A stretch of DNA of 7,508 bases from Acidimangrovimonas sp. (GTDB taxonomy: Bacteria > Pseudomonadota > Alphaproteobacteria > Rhodobacterales > Rhodobacteraceae): NCBI GenBank assembly GCA_030147905.1, contig JASBUM010000263.1, positions 1 to 7,508 of the forward strand, read 5' to 3'. This document shows positions 1-6,480 of this stretch, piece by piece. Position 1 is the first letter of the stretch. The number at the start of each line of letters is the position of its first letter. The position numbers and the translations under genes were made by a program. The notes below the pieces were generated by a model. The model was not told the DNA's origin. It saw only the letters and a list, made by a program, of their open reading frames with translations, and did not search any database.

Positions 1-767
1 TGCGCCTGCGTCAGGTGGAGCGCCTGGCCCAGGCTCCAGGTGATGGCGGGATGAAACAGCAGCGCGAGGGCGCAGACCCAGGCGATGACGCGCATGTCGC
101 CTTCCGGCCGGTAGCGGCGCAGGATCCCCCCGAGGCCGAACAGCGCCGCCGGCAGTGCCGCCCGGACCACCATGTCGACCGCGTCGGAGAAGACCTTGGG
201 CGGATGGAGGCCCGACAGGTTGACCGCAAGCCCCAGAAGGATGCCGATCACCAGCGCGTTGCGGAACATGGCCCGCAGGACGCGGCCCAGCATCCGGTAG
301 GGGCTGCCGCCGCGATTGCGAACGAATTCCATGGTGGTGATGCCCAGCCCGTAGCAGAACGGCGCGTTGATCGCGATGATCGCGTAATTGGCCGCCAGTG
401 CACCGGGGCCATAGGCGCGCTCGGTGATCGGAAGGCCGAGGAGCAGCGTGTTGGAAAAGAGCGCGCAGAAGCCGATCGCCACGCTGTCTTCCCACCGGCG
501 GCCGAACAGGTAATGCGCACCCAGCATCGCCGCGAGATAGGCGGCCACCGCGCCGACATAATAGCTCAGCAGCAGCCGCACGTCGAAATTCTGCGCGAGG
601 TCGAGCGTGGAGATCGCCCGGAACAGAAGCGCGGGCAGCGCGAAGTTCTGGGTGAATTTCATCAGCCCGTCGACCGCGCTGTCGGAGAACCATCCCTGCC
701 AGACCGCCAGATAGCCGAACCCGATCACCAGAAAGATCGGCAGGATGACGGCTAGAAGCGCCTCCAT
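1..767 (-). CDS. AEC (auxin efflux carrier) family permease, 3' end cut off by the window edge
   Basis: Integral inner-membrane permease of the AEC family, whose characterised bacterial members move small organic anions such as malonate or malate; the substrate here cannot be told. The frame is open from the ATG at 767 to the left edge (255 complete codons), against roughly 310 residues for the family, so about the last two transmembrane helices are missing. Hydrophobic segments fall at about residues 3-23, 40-52, 64-88, 95-113, 123-145, 168-185, 200-215 and 226-245. Family-typical stretches are NFALPALLF (41-49), SNTLLLGLPI (105-114) and AALPAALFGLGG (203-214). The ATG lies one base after the TGA of the upstream MBL hydrolase gene, with only a weak purine stretch ahead of it, which suggests translational coupling. 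It is the last visible gene of the series. Family assignment is firm; substrate and any functional link to its neighbours are unknown. Confidence 0.88.
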   Translation of the reverse strand, partial: MEALLAVILPIFLVIGFGYLAVWQGWFSDSAVDGLMKFTQNFALPALLFRAISTLDLAQNFDVRLLLSYYVGAVAAYLAAMLGAHYLFGRRWEDSVAIGFCALFSNTLLLGLPITERAYGPGALAANYAIIAINAPFCYGLGITTMEFVRNRGGSPYRMLGRVLRAMFRNALVIGILLGLAVNLSGLHPPKVFSDAVDMVVRAALPAALFGLGGILRRYRPEGDMRVIAWVCALALLFHPAITWSLGQALHLTQA

Positions 768-768
768 G

Positions 769-1566
769 TCAAAGCTCGTATCGGATGGTCATGCCGTCAT
801 GGGCGGGGGTCACGTTCTCGGGGGTTTCGGCATCCAGCCGCGCGTGATCGAGGTCGATATGCATGTTGGTCAGCACCGCGCGGCGGGGGGCGGCGCGCTC
901 AATCCATTCTAGCGCCAGGGCCAGATGGGCATGGGTGGGATGGGGCTTGTAGCGCAGCGCGTCGAGGATCCAGCAATCGAGCCCTTCGAGATGGCGCCAG
1001 GCGGCATCGTAGATCTCGACGACATCGGGCAGGTAGGCCAGTTCGCCGATGCGGAAACCCAGCGCGTCTATCGCGCCATGACCGACCTTGAAGGGCGTCA
1101 GCCGCAACGTGCCGCCGACGCCACTGATCTCGATCGGACCGCTGATCGTGTTCATCTCGAGGATCGGCGGATAGGGCGAGCCCTCGGGCTGGATGAAGGC
1201 GTAGCCGAAGCGGCCCAGAAGCGCATCCTGCGTCGCGCCGTCGGCCCAGACCGGCAGGCGCCGGCGGGTATTGAAGACGATCTGCCGCAGGTCGTCGATT
1301 CCATGGACATGGTCGGCATGCGCATGGGTGTAGACCACGGCATCGAGCGTGCCGACGCCCGCCGCGAGAAGCTGTGCGTGCATGTCGGGCGAGGTGTCGA
1401 TCAGCACACGGGTGGTACCGGCGGTATCCGTCCGCTCGATCAGCAGCGAGCAGCGCTGACGCCGGTTGCGCGGGTTGTCCGGATCGCACGCGCCCCAATG
1501 GCCACCCAGTCGCGGCACGCCCCCCGATGATCCGCAGCCGAGGATGGTGAAGCAAAGCGCGGCCAT
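769..1566 (-). CDS. MBL-fold metallo-hydrolase, PhnP-like
   Basis: A 265-residue soluble metallo-beta-lactamase-fold hydrolase. The N-terminal GCGSSGGVPRLGG (10-22) and the later NRRQRCS (34-40) resemble E. coli PhnP, which cleaves phosphoribosyl 1,2-cyclic phosphate. The dinuclear metal site is complete: H81, H83, D85, H86 in THAHADH, then H163 in GHGAID, D181 in YLPDV and H236 in TNMHIDLDH. No phosphonate (C-P lyase) genes are visible, so the substrate is more likely another cyclic or diester nucleotide-type compound; that is inference. Only one Cys (C27) lies where, from memory, PhnP has a Cys cluster binding a structural zinc. The start is the ATG at 1566, which shares its A with the TGA of tatD (TGATG). 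The frame stays open further upstream to 1695, but that part is a shadow of tatD and has no family similarity. No clear Shine-Dalgarno is seen, so it is probably translated by re-initiation after tatD. Confidence 0.9.
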   Translation of the reverse strand: MAALCFTILGCGSSGGVPRLGGHWGACDPDNPRNRRQRCSLLIERTDTAGTTRVLIDTSPDMHAQLLAAGVGTLDAVVYTHAHADHVHGIDDLRQIVFNTRRRLPVWADGATQDALLGRFGYAFIQPEGSPYPPILEMNTISGPIEISGVGGTLRLTPFKVGHGAIDALGFRIGELAYLPDVVEIYDAAWRHLEGLDCWILDALRYKPHPTHAHLALALEWIERAAPRRAVLTNMHIDLDHARLDAETPENVTPAHDGMTIRYEL

Positions 1567-2369
1567 CAGGCGGCCGTGCCGCGCCAGCGCGCCGCCTTGT
1601 CGAACAGGCGGTCGAAATTGGCATTGGTCCGGGCGGCGAAATCCGCGGGCGACAGGCCGAAGACCTCGGCGCCGACGAGGGCGGTGCGCGCGCAATAGGC
1701 CGGTTCGTTGCGCTTGCCCCGATGGGGCGGGGGGGCGAGATAGGGGCTGTCGGTCTCGACGAGGATCCGGTCGATCGGCGCTTGGGCGAAGATCGCGCGC
1801 AGCTCGGCCGATTTGGGGAAGGCCGCGATGCCCGACATCGACAGGTAGAACCCCAGATCGAGTGCCGCTTCCGCCAGGGCGCGCGACGAGGAAAAGCAGT
1901 GCATCACACAGTTATAGGCGCCGGCGCGATGTTCCTCGGTCAGGATGCGGGCCATGTCGACATCGGCGTCGCGTGCATGGATGATCAGCGGCAGCCCGGT
2001 GCGCCGCGCCGCCTCGATATGGATGCGCAGGCTCTGGATCTGGCGGTCACGGCTGTCGGCGCTGTAATGATAGTCCAGCCCGGTTTCGCCGATTCCCACA
2101 CATTTGGGATGGGCGTCGAGTGCAACCAGTTCCTCGACGCTCGCCAGCGGTTCCTCGGCTGCGCTCATCGGGTGGGTACCGGCGGCGAAGAAGACCGCCG
2201 CGTGGGCCTCGGCTATGGCGCGCACGCGCGGCAACTGGCGCAGGCGCGTGCAGATGGTGACCATGCGCGTCACCCCCGCCTCGGCCGCGCGCGCAACGAC
2301 CGCATCCAGCTCGCCCTCGAAATCGGGAAAATCGAGGTGGCAGTGACTGTCGGTGATCTCGGGTGTCAT
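1566..2369 (-). CDS. tatD: TatD-family metal-dependent hydrolase (putative deoxyribonuclease)
   Basis: A 267-residue protein of the TatD family, TIM-barrel metal-dependent hydrolases. Characterised members (E. coli TatD, YcfH/YjjV relatives) act on DNA as 3'-5' exonucleases or AP-type nucleases, or as D-aminoacyl-tRNA deacylases. All expected metal ligands are visible: H9 and H11 in DSHCHLDF, E95 in GIGETGLDYHYS, H131 in IIHARDAD, H157 in MHCFSSS and D207 in ETDSPYLAPPPHRGKRNEP, the signature closing the barrel. Length is normal for the family (about 260). The ATG at 2369 is preceded by GAGG at 2377-2374; this overlaps the TGA stop of holB six bases upstream, so re-initiation coupling is likely. 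Its stop overlaps the start of the MBL hydrolase by one base. The product is cytosolic. The gene symbol follows the family name; it could equally be labelled ycfH-like. Family assignment is very secure, exact substrate is not. Confidence 0.93.
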   Translation of the reverse strand: MTPEITDSHCHLDFPDFEGELDAVVARAAEAGVTRMVTICTRLRQLPRVRAIAEAHAAVFFAAGTHPMSAAEEPLASVEELVALDAHPKCVGIGETGLDYHYSADSRDRQIQSLRIHIEAARRTGLPLIIHARDADVDMARILTEEHRAGAYNCVMHCFSSSRALAEAALDLGFYLSMSGIAAFPKSAELRAIFAQAPIDRILVETDSPYLAPPPHRGKRNEPAYCARTALVGAEVFGLSPADFAARTNANFDRLFDKAARWRGTAA

Positions 2370-2375
2370 GGTGCC

Positions 2376-3557
2376 TCAGCGCGCCGCGACGCGCGCCGCA
2401 GCTTCCTCTATCCTCAGCACCATATCGAGGAGAAGCGCGGAAGGGTCAAGGTTGACCGCGGCACCATGGCGCCCGCGCGCGCCCAGATCCTGATAGAGAT
2501 CGGCCCAGATCCGTCCGGCGGCGGGATCGGGTGCCAGCCGCGACAGCAGGGCGGCCTCGCCCGGTGCGGCCTCGGACGGGGGCGCGCCGGTAGCGCCGGT
2601 GCGGGCCGCCCGCGCCATGAATTGCCCCAGAAGCCCGAGGGCAAGGTCGAATCGGGCCTCGTTCCCGCGTCCGGCCATGCTGTCGGCCAGGGCCAGCGTG
2701 CGGGTCCGGTCGGGGCGGGGCAGGGCGGCAAGCAGGGCGGTGATCTCGCGGTAGAGCGCGACGCCGCCGAGGTTGGCCAGGCGCAGCGCCTCGCCGGCCG
2801 AGCCGTCGGCGAGCGCTGCCAGCGCGGCGGTCTCCCCCGGGTCCAGTTCCGCGCCGGCCGCCGCCAGGGCCTGTTTCAGTGCCTCGGGGCCGAGCCGCTG
2901 GAGGCGCAATTCCCGGCAGCGCGAGCGTATGGTGGGCAGAAGTCGCGCCGGCTGGTGGCTTATCAGCAGAAGCACCGCGCCAGCGGGCGGTTCCTCGAGC
3001 TCCTTGAGAAGGGCGTTGGCTGCCGCGGTATTCATCTCGTCGGCGGAATCGACGATCACCACCCGGTGGCCGCCATCCGCTGCCGAAAGGTGGAAGAACC
3101 CCTTGAGGGCGCGCATCTCCTCCACGGTGATCACGGCGCGCAGGCGCTTGGTCTTGTCGTCCCAGGTGCGACGGATGATCCTTAGCCGCGGCTCGGACTG
3201 GGCGGCCACGCGGCGCGCGACCGGATGGTCGGGAGGCAGCGCCAGGCTGCGCGCCTGCGCCTGCGCCGCCGGCGGCGCTATGTCGTCAAGCAGCCCCGGC
3301 GCGGGTTCGGGCACACCATCCATTGTCGCGGCCGGTTCGGCCAGCAGAAAGCGCGCTATGCGCCAGGCAAGGGTGGCCTTGCCGACACCCCGCGGTCCGG
3401 TCAGCAGCCAGCCGTGATGCAGCCGCCCGCTGGCATGGGCGTCGAGAAAGGCGGCTTCGGCCGCGTCCTGCCCGGTCAGGGTGATGGTGTCGCGCGGATG
3501 GGGCGCGCCCTCTACCCGGTCGGCCTCGGGTGGCTCCACGGTATCGGTGCGCGCCAT
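2376..3557 (-). CDS. holB: DNA polymerase III subunit delta' (clamp-loader stator)
   Basis: A 393-residue clamp-loader subunit. Delta' is the rigid stator of the loader that opens the beta clamp and places it on primed DNA. An AAA+ fold is evident: P-loop GPRGVGKA (54-61), Walker B-like VIVDSADEM (167-175), the helix ANALLKELEEPP (180-191) typical of delta'/DnaX proteins, and a sensor-1 SRC motif at S212-R213-C214. C214 is the only cysteine, so the four-Cys zinc module of E. coli delta' is absent. Its place (about 75-125) is taken by an Ala/Pro-rich insert that partly explains the length compared with E. coli (334). The C-terminal helical collar domain is about 225-393. The ATG at 3557 lies three bases after the tmk stop, with a strong GGAGGGG (3570-3564) six bases upstream inside the end of tmk. 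Adjacent tmk-holB is a very common bacterial arrangement, which supports the call over dnaX. Confidence 0.93.
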   Translation of the reverse strand: MARTDTVEPPEADRVEGAPHPRDTITLTGQDAAEAAFLDAHASGRLHHGWLLTGPRGVGKATLAWRIARFLLAEPAATMDGVPEPAPGLLDDIAPPAAQAQARSLALPPDHPVARRVAAQSEPRLRIIRRTWDDKTKRLRAVITVEEMRALKGFFHLSAADGGHRVVIVDSADEMNTAAANALLKELEEPPAGAVLLLISHQPARLLPTIRSRCRELRLQRLGPEALKQALAAAGAELDPGETAALAALADGSAGEALRLANLGGVALYREITALLAALPRPDRTRTLALADSMAGRGNEARFDLALGLLGQFMARAARTGATGAPPSEAAPGEAALLSRLAPDPAAGRIWADLYQDLGARGRHGAAVNLDPSALLLDMVLRIEEAAARVAAR

Positions 3558-3560
3558 CGC

Positions 3561-4226
3561 TCACCCCTCCGTGCAGCCGGCGGCCGGGGATGTATGCCGC
3601 GCGTCGATGCGAGCCTTGGCCAGGGTCAGCACCTCGGCCGCGACCGCGTCGGGATCTCGCGCGCCATCCACGACCCGGCAACGGCCGGGCTGCGCCGCAG
3701 CCAGTTCGAGAAAGCCTGCCCGCATCCGCTCCTGCAATTCCGCGCCGAAGGCTTCGAAGCGGGTCTCGTCGCCGGCCCGGCCAAGCGCACGCGCAAGGCC
3801 GGTGGCGGGATCCATGTCTATGATGAAGGTCAGATCGGGTTCGATCCCGATCATCAGCGCGTGCAGCCGGTCGATCATCTCCCGGAGGTCGTCGCGGCGC
3901 AGACCCTGATACATCCGCGTGCTGTCGGCGAACCGGTCCGAGATGACGATGCGGCCCGCTGCAAGGGCCGGCCGTATGGTCTTTTCGAGATGATCGCGCC
4001 GGGCAGCCGTGAACAGAAGGATCTCGGTCTCGGGCGACCAGCGTTCGGGTGGGCCTTCGAGAACCAGACGGCGGATCTCCTCGGCCCCGGTGGAGCCGCC
4101 CGGCTCCCGCGTCAGGATGACGTCGAACCCGGCAGCCCGGAGCGACTGCGCCAGAAGCCGGGCCTGGGTCGACTTGCCGGACCCGTCGATGCCCTCGAAG
4201 GTGATGAAGAACTCGTTCCCCCCCAT
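3561..4226 (-). CDS. tmk: Thymidylate kinase (dTMP kinase)
   Basis: A 221-residue cytosolic nucleotide kinase that phosphorylates dTMP to dTDP with ATP, an essential step of dTTP supply. The P-loop is FEGIDGSGKST (10-20). EPGGSTGAEEIR (41-52) is the family TREPGG region binding the nucleotide base and phosphate. SDRFADST (96-103) is the DR[FYH] signature, and RALGRAGDETRFE (146-158) forms the LID. The P-loop lacks the Arg of yeast/human type I enzymes while the LID has several Arg residues, so this is a bacterial type II enzyme. ATG at 4226 is taken as the start; it lies two bases after the stop of the carboxypeptidase gene. An in-frame GTG at 4232 would overlap that stop and add two residues. 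The frame is open to 4538, but that stretch is a shadow of the carboxypeptidase gene. No good Shine-Dalgarno precedes either start. Its own 3' end carries the ribosome binding site of holB. Confidence 0.95.
   Translation of the reverse strand: MGGNEFFITFEGIDGSGKSTQARLLAQSLRAAGFDVILTREPGGSTGAEEIRRLVLEGPPERWSPETEILLFTAARRDHLEKTIRPALAAGRIVISDRFADSTRMYQGLRRDDLREMIDRLHALMIGIEPDLTFIIDMDPATGLARALGRAGDETRFEAFGAELQERMRAGFLELAAAQPGRCRVVDGARDPDAVAAEVLTLAKARIDARHTSPAAGCTEG
3564..3570 (-). promoter_or_regulatory. Ribosome binding site of holB inside the end of tmk
   Basis: Minus-strand GGAGGGG lies six bases before the holB ATG (3557) and within the last codons of tmk. It fixes the holB start and suggests that holB is translated independently of coupling even though the gap is three bases. 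Confidence 0.7.
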
Positions 4227-4228
4227 CG

Positions 4229-5398
4229 TCACGATGCGGGCTGCGCCTTGGGCGGCTGCTTGAGCCAACGCTCGAACAGCACCCGCGCCGCGGTGGTGAC
4301 ATGTTTCAGGTACCCGCCCACCGGCACGTCCTGCGCGGCGACAAGAGGCACCTTGGCATCCGGAAGATCGGGGCGTTTGAAGACCAGGTAGGCCAGTTGC
4401 TGACCGGCCTTGACCGGCGCGCGGACGGGACCCTTGAATTCGACCTCGGCCTTGACCGCGCCCTGCATCGAAACCGGGATCAGCATCTTGGCGTCCTTCG
4501 CTGGAACCAGCGTCACCTTGTCCTGGCGGCCCATCCATACCGGCGCCGTCGTTACCGCCTGCCCCTTCTTCAGAACCGTCTTTTCCATGAACTGGCGGAA
4601 CGCCCAGTTAAGCAGCCGCTCACCCTCGGTGCCGCGCGACTGCGCCGTCGGCAGGCCGTTCATCACCACCACGACACGGCGGCCCTTCTGCATCGCGGTG
4701 CCGACAAGTCCGTAACCCGACGCCTCGGTATGGCCTGTCTTCATGCCGTCCGCGCCCGGGTATCTGCCAAGAAGCGGGTCACGGTTGAGCACATTGGCAG
4801 GCGCCCGCCCGTCGAAGGGAAATTCCTTCTGCGAGAAGAACTTGAAGTATTGGGGAAAGGTCTTGATGATGTGGATCGCCAGTTTCGACAGGTCACGCAT
4901 CGACATCAGCTGACCGGGGTTCGGCCAGCCCGAGGCATTTGCGAAATGCGACTCGGTCAGGCCCAGCTCCTTGGCGCGTGCGTTCATCCGCTTGACGAAT
5001 TCGGCCTGGGTGCCGGCCAGTCCCTCGGCGACGGTGACGCAGGCGTCATTGCCCGAAAGCACGATGATGCCCTGGATCAGTTGCCTGACCGTCGGGCGGT
5101 CGTTGGTGTTGAGAAACATCGTCGAGCCGCCCATCGCCTGGGCGTCGGGAGAGACCGGAAAGCGCGTGTCCATCGTCACCCGCCCGTCCGCGAGCGCCTC
5201 GAACAGAAGGTCGATCGTCATCAGCTTGGACATCGAGGCCGGGGGCATCGGCTTGTCGCCGTTCTTGTTGAGCAGGACCGTCCCGGTATTGACGTCCACG
5301 ACATAGGCGGCCGTCGCCAGGGTTTCGATCGCCTGGGCGGGAAGCGCCAGGACCAGGGACAGCAGGAGGCCTGCAAGGGCGGAAAGGCGGCTGGGCAT
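4229..5398 (-). CDS. D-alanyl-D-alanine carboxypeptidase, penicillin-binding protein 5/6 type (peptidase S11)
   Basis: A 389-residue exported DD-carboxypeptidase that removes the terminal D-Ala from peptidoglycan pentapeptides in the periplasm. An N-terminal signal peptide (about 1-23, ending LPAQA before IETLA) directs Sec export. The three active-site motifs of the penicillin-recognising serine enzymes are intact: S55-M-S-K58 (nucleophile and general base), S115-G-N117 and K220-T-G222. A PBP5-type C-terminal beta domain follows at about 275-365. The last part, GGYLKHVTTAARVLFERWLK (361-380), looks like the amphipathic helix that pins PBP5-like enzymes to the inner membrane. Length and layout match DacA/DacC homologues, but I cannot choose between those names. 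The ATG at 5398 has only a weak Shine-Dalgarno. It lies 43 bases after the SPOR lipoprotein stop and heads the tightly spaced run into tmk. Confidence 0.95.
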   Translation of the reverse strand: MPSRLSALAGLLLSLVLALPAQAIETLATAAYVVDVNTGTVLLNKNGDKPMPPASMSKLMTIDLLFEALADGRVTMDTRFPVSPDAQAMGGSTMFLNTNDRPTVRQLIQGIIVLSGNDACVTVAEGLAGTQAEFVKRMNARAKELGLTESHFANASGWPNPGQLMSMRDLSKLAIHIIKTFPQYFKFFSQKEFPFDGRAPANVLNRDPLLGRYPGADGMKTGHTEASGYGLVGTAMQKGRRVVVVMNGLPTAQSRGTEGERLLNWAFRQFMEKTVLKKGQAVTTAPVWMGRQDKVTLVPAKDAKMLIPVSMQGAVKAEVEFKGPVRAPVKAGQQLAYLVFKRPDLPDAKVPLVAAQDVPVGGYLKHVTTAARVLFERWLKQPPKAQPAS

Positions 5399-5441
5399 CG
5401 TTGGGGTTGGTCCGTTCTTCGTCGTGTTTGTCGGTCGGCGT

Positions 5442-5460
5442 CTATTTCGTGACGAAATAG
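5442..5460. repeat. Perfect inverted repeat at the 3' end of the SPOR gene
   Basis: CTATTTCGT and ACGAAATAG form nine-base perfect arms around a single central G (5451). On the minus strand it covers exactly the last five sense codons (Tyr-Phe-Val-Thr-Lys, as TAT TTC GTC ACG AAA) plus the TAG stop, allowing for the overlap of one base with the preceding codon. It has no loop and no U-run, so it is not a Rho-independent terminator. It may be a protein-binding palindrome, or coincidence forced by the coding sequence. Confidence 0.6.
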
Positions 5461-6350
5461 GCGTCCTTGAAATTGAGCCCGTGCACCTTCTTCAGGATCG
5501 CTGCACGGTCGGCGCGGGTCATCATGGGGCCTACGACGACACGCCAGAAGGTCTTGCCCTGGCTGGTTTCGCGGGTGATGGTCGGGATCACGCCGTTGCG
5601 GCGCAATTCGGCCGCCGTCCGCTGCGCGTTGGCCTCGATCGAGAAGATCCCGACCTGAAGGAAGGTGCGTTCGGCGCCATGGGCGGCGGGTGTTCCGGCG
5701 GCGGACGCGGCAGGGGCTGCGGCATGCTGACTGCCCGCGGGCCGCGCCGCGGGCCGAATGGCGGCCGTCGCGGCGGGGGACGGCGTTGTCTTGTCGGGCT
5801 TGCCGCCTGGGGCCGCCATGGTTCCGGCCGTCTTCGCCGCGCCGACCGGCTTGTTGGCCGTCAGAAGCGGGTCCTTGGCGCTGGGCGCGGGCGGTTTCGA
5901 CTGGATCCGGCGCAGCGCGGTGACGTTGAGCGTGGCCGGCTGGCCGGCCAGAAGGCCAAGGGCGCTGGCCGCATCAGACGAGACCTGAAGCTTCGGACCC
6001 GGGTTGAACTGTTCGCGCTGGAACAGCGCGCCGATGACGAACTTGCCATTGGCAGGGTTGCGGATGATGACGCGCTCGGGCGCCTTGATCTTGGGATAGG
6101 CCACCCACACGCCACCAAGCGAGGGCCGTCCGTCCCATACCGCCTTGGTTTTCACATGGAAGACCTCGGGCGCCTCGATATCGCGGTCCACGAGTTTCAC
6201 CGCGGTCTGGCGCGGCACGACGTCGGCCGCGGCCGCGGCCTTCGAGCCGAACTTCGGGAAGGCGAACTGCGGCGTGGCCAACTGGCACCCCGCCATCAGC
6301 GTCAACGCGCCCACGGCCAGGGTCAAACGCGTGATCCTTGCACCTGCCAT
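5442..6350 (-). CDS. SPOR-domain lipoprotein with a divergent RlpA-like core
   Basis: A 302-residue predicted lipoprotein. The signal peptide ends in a lipobox, L18-M-A-G-C22, with Q at +2, compatible with outer-membrane sorting. Residues about 75-148 (VWDGRPSLGGVWVAYP ... RVIIRNPANGK ... LQVSSDAASALGLLAG ... LNVTALRR) look like a shortened, divergent double-psi beta-barrel of the RlpA type. The catalytic DRGPF-like motif of RlpA lytic transglycosylases is not seen (FQREQFNPGP instead), so lytic activity is doubtful. A flexible Ala/Pro/Lys-rich linker (about 149-226) leads to a C-terminal SPOR domain (about 227-302; FLQVGIFSIEANAQ at 230-243, then TFWRVVVGPM), a fold that binds denuded septal glycan. 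ATG 6350 is chosen because GGAAAGGGG (6364-6356) precedes it and the lipobox sits at the right distance. The open frame up to 6800 is non-coding. Likely a septal or peptidoglycan-binding envelope protein acting near the carboxypeptidase encoded next to it. Confidence 0.85.
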   Translation of the reverse strand: MAGARITRLTLAVGALTLMAGCQLATPQFAFPKFGSKAAAAADVVPRQTAVKLVDRDIEAPEVFHVKTKAVWDGRPSLGGVWVAYPKIKAPERVIIRNPANGKFVIGALFQREQFNPGPKLQVSSDAASALGLLAGQPATLNVTALRRIQSKPPAPSAKDPLLTANKPVGAAKTAGTMAAPGGKPDKTTPSPAATAAIRPAARPAGSQHAAAPAASAAGTPAAHGAERTFLQVGIFSIEANAQRTAAELRRNGVIPTITRETSQGKTFWRVVVGPMMTRADRAAILKKVHGLNFKDAYFVTK

Positions 6351-6355
6351 TCTTG

Positions 6356-6364
6356 CCCCTTTCC
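6356..6364 (-). promoter_or_regulatory. Ribosome binding site of the SPOR lipoprotein gene
   Basis: Minus-strand GGAAAGGGG lies five bases before the ATG at 6350. It decides the start of this gene against the much longer open frame that begins at 6800. Confidence 0.65.
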
Positions 6365-6451
6365 GCAGGAATTCGCTTCCGCGCCTTTTCGGCCGTCGGC
6401 TGGCCGCGCAGCGACTGCAGGGCTGCTGCGACCTTCGGCCTGTTGCCGGGC

Positions 6452-6480
6452 ACTCTAGACAATGTCGCCCTTCATGGAAA
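6452..6480 (-). promoter_or_regulatory. Weak sigma-70-like promoter candidate for the SPOR-dac-tmk-holB-tatD series
   Basis: On the minus strand TTTCCA (6480-6475; 4 of 6 to TTGACA) and TAGAGT (6457-6452; 4 of 6 to TATAAT) are separated by exactly 17 bases. A transcript from here would start near 6445 and have a leader of about 95 bases before the ATG at 6350. The match is modest and a GC-rich genome offers few better sites, so this is a candidate only. Confidence 0.3.

Noticed and set aside
15..755. 246-codon open frame on the plus strand
   Set aside because: Antisense to the AEC permease, whose translation shows clear transmembrane segments and family motifs.
1722..3185. 487-codon open frame on the plus strand
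   Set aside because: It lies antisense to tatD and holB, both with complete motif sets. Its translation is Arg/Gly/Gln-rich without recognisable domains, as expected for an antisense frame in GC-rich DNA.
3225..4391. 388-codon open frame on the plus strand
   Set aside because: Antisense shadow of holB and tmk; composition is artificial-looking and there is no ribosome binding site.
4301..5452. 383-codon open frame on the plus strand
   Set aside because: Antisense shadow of the carboxypeptidase gene; His/Arg-rich with no domain.
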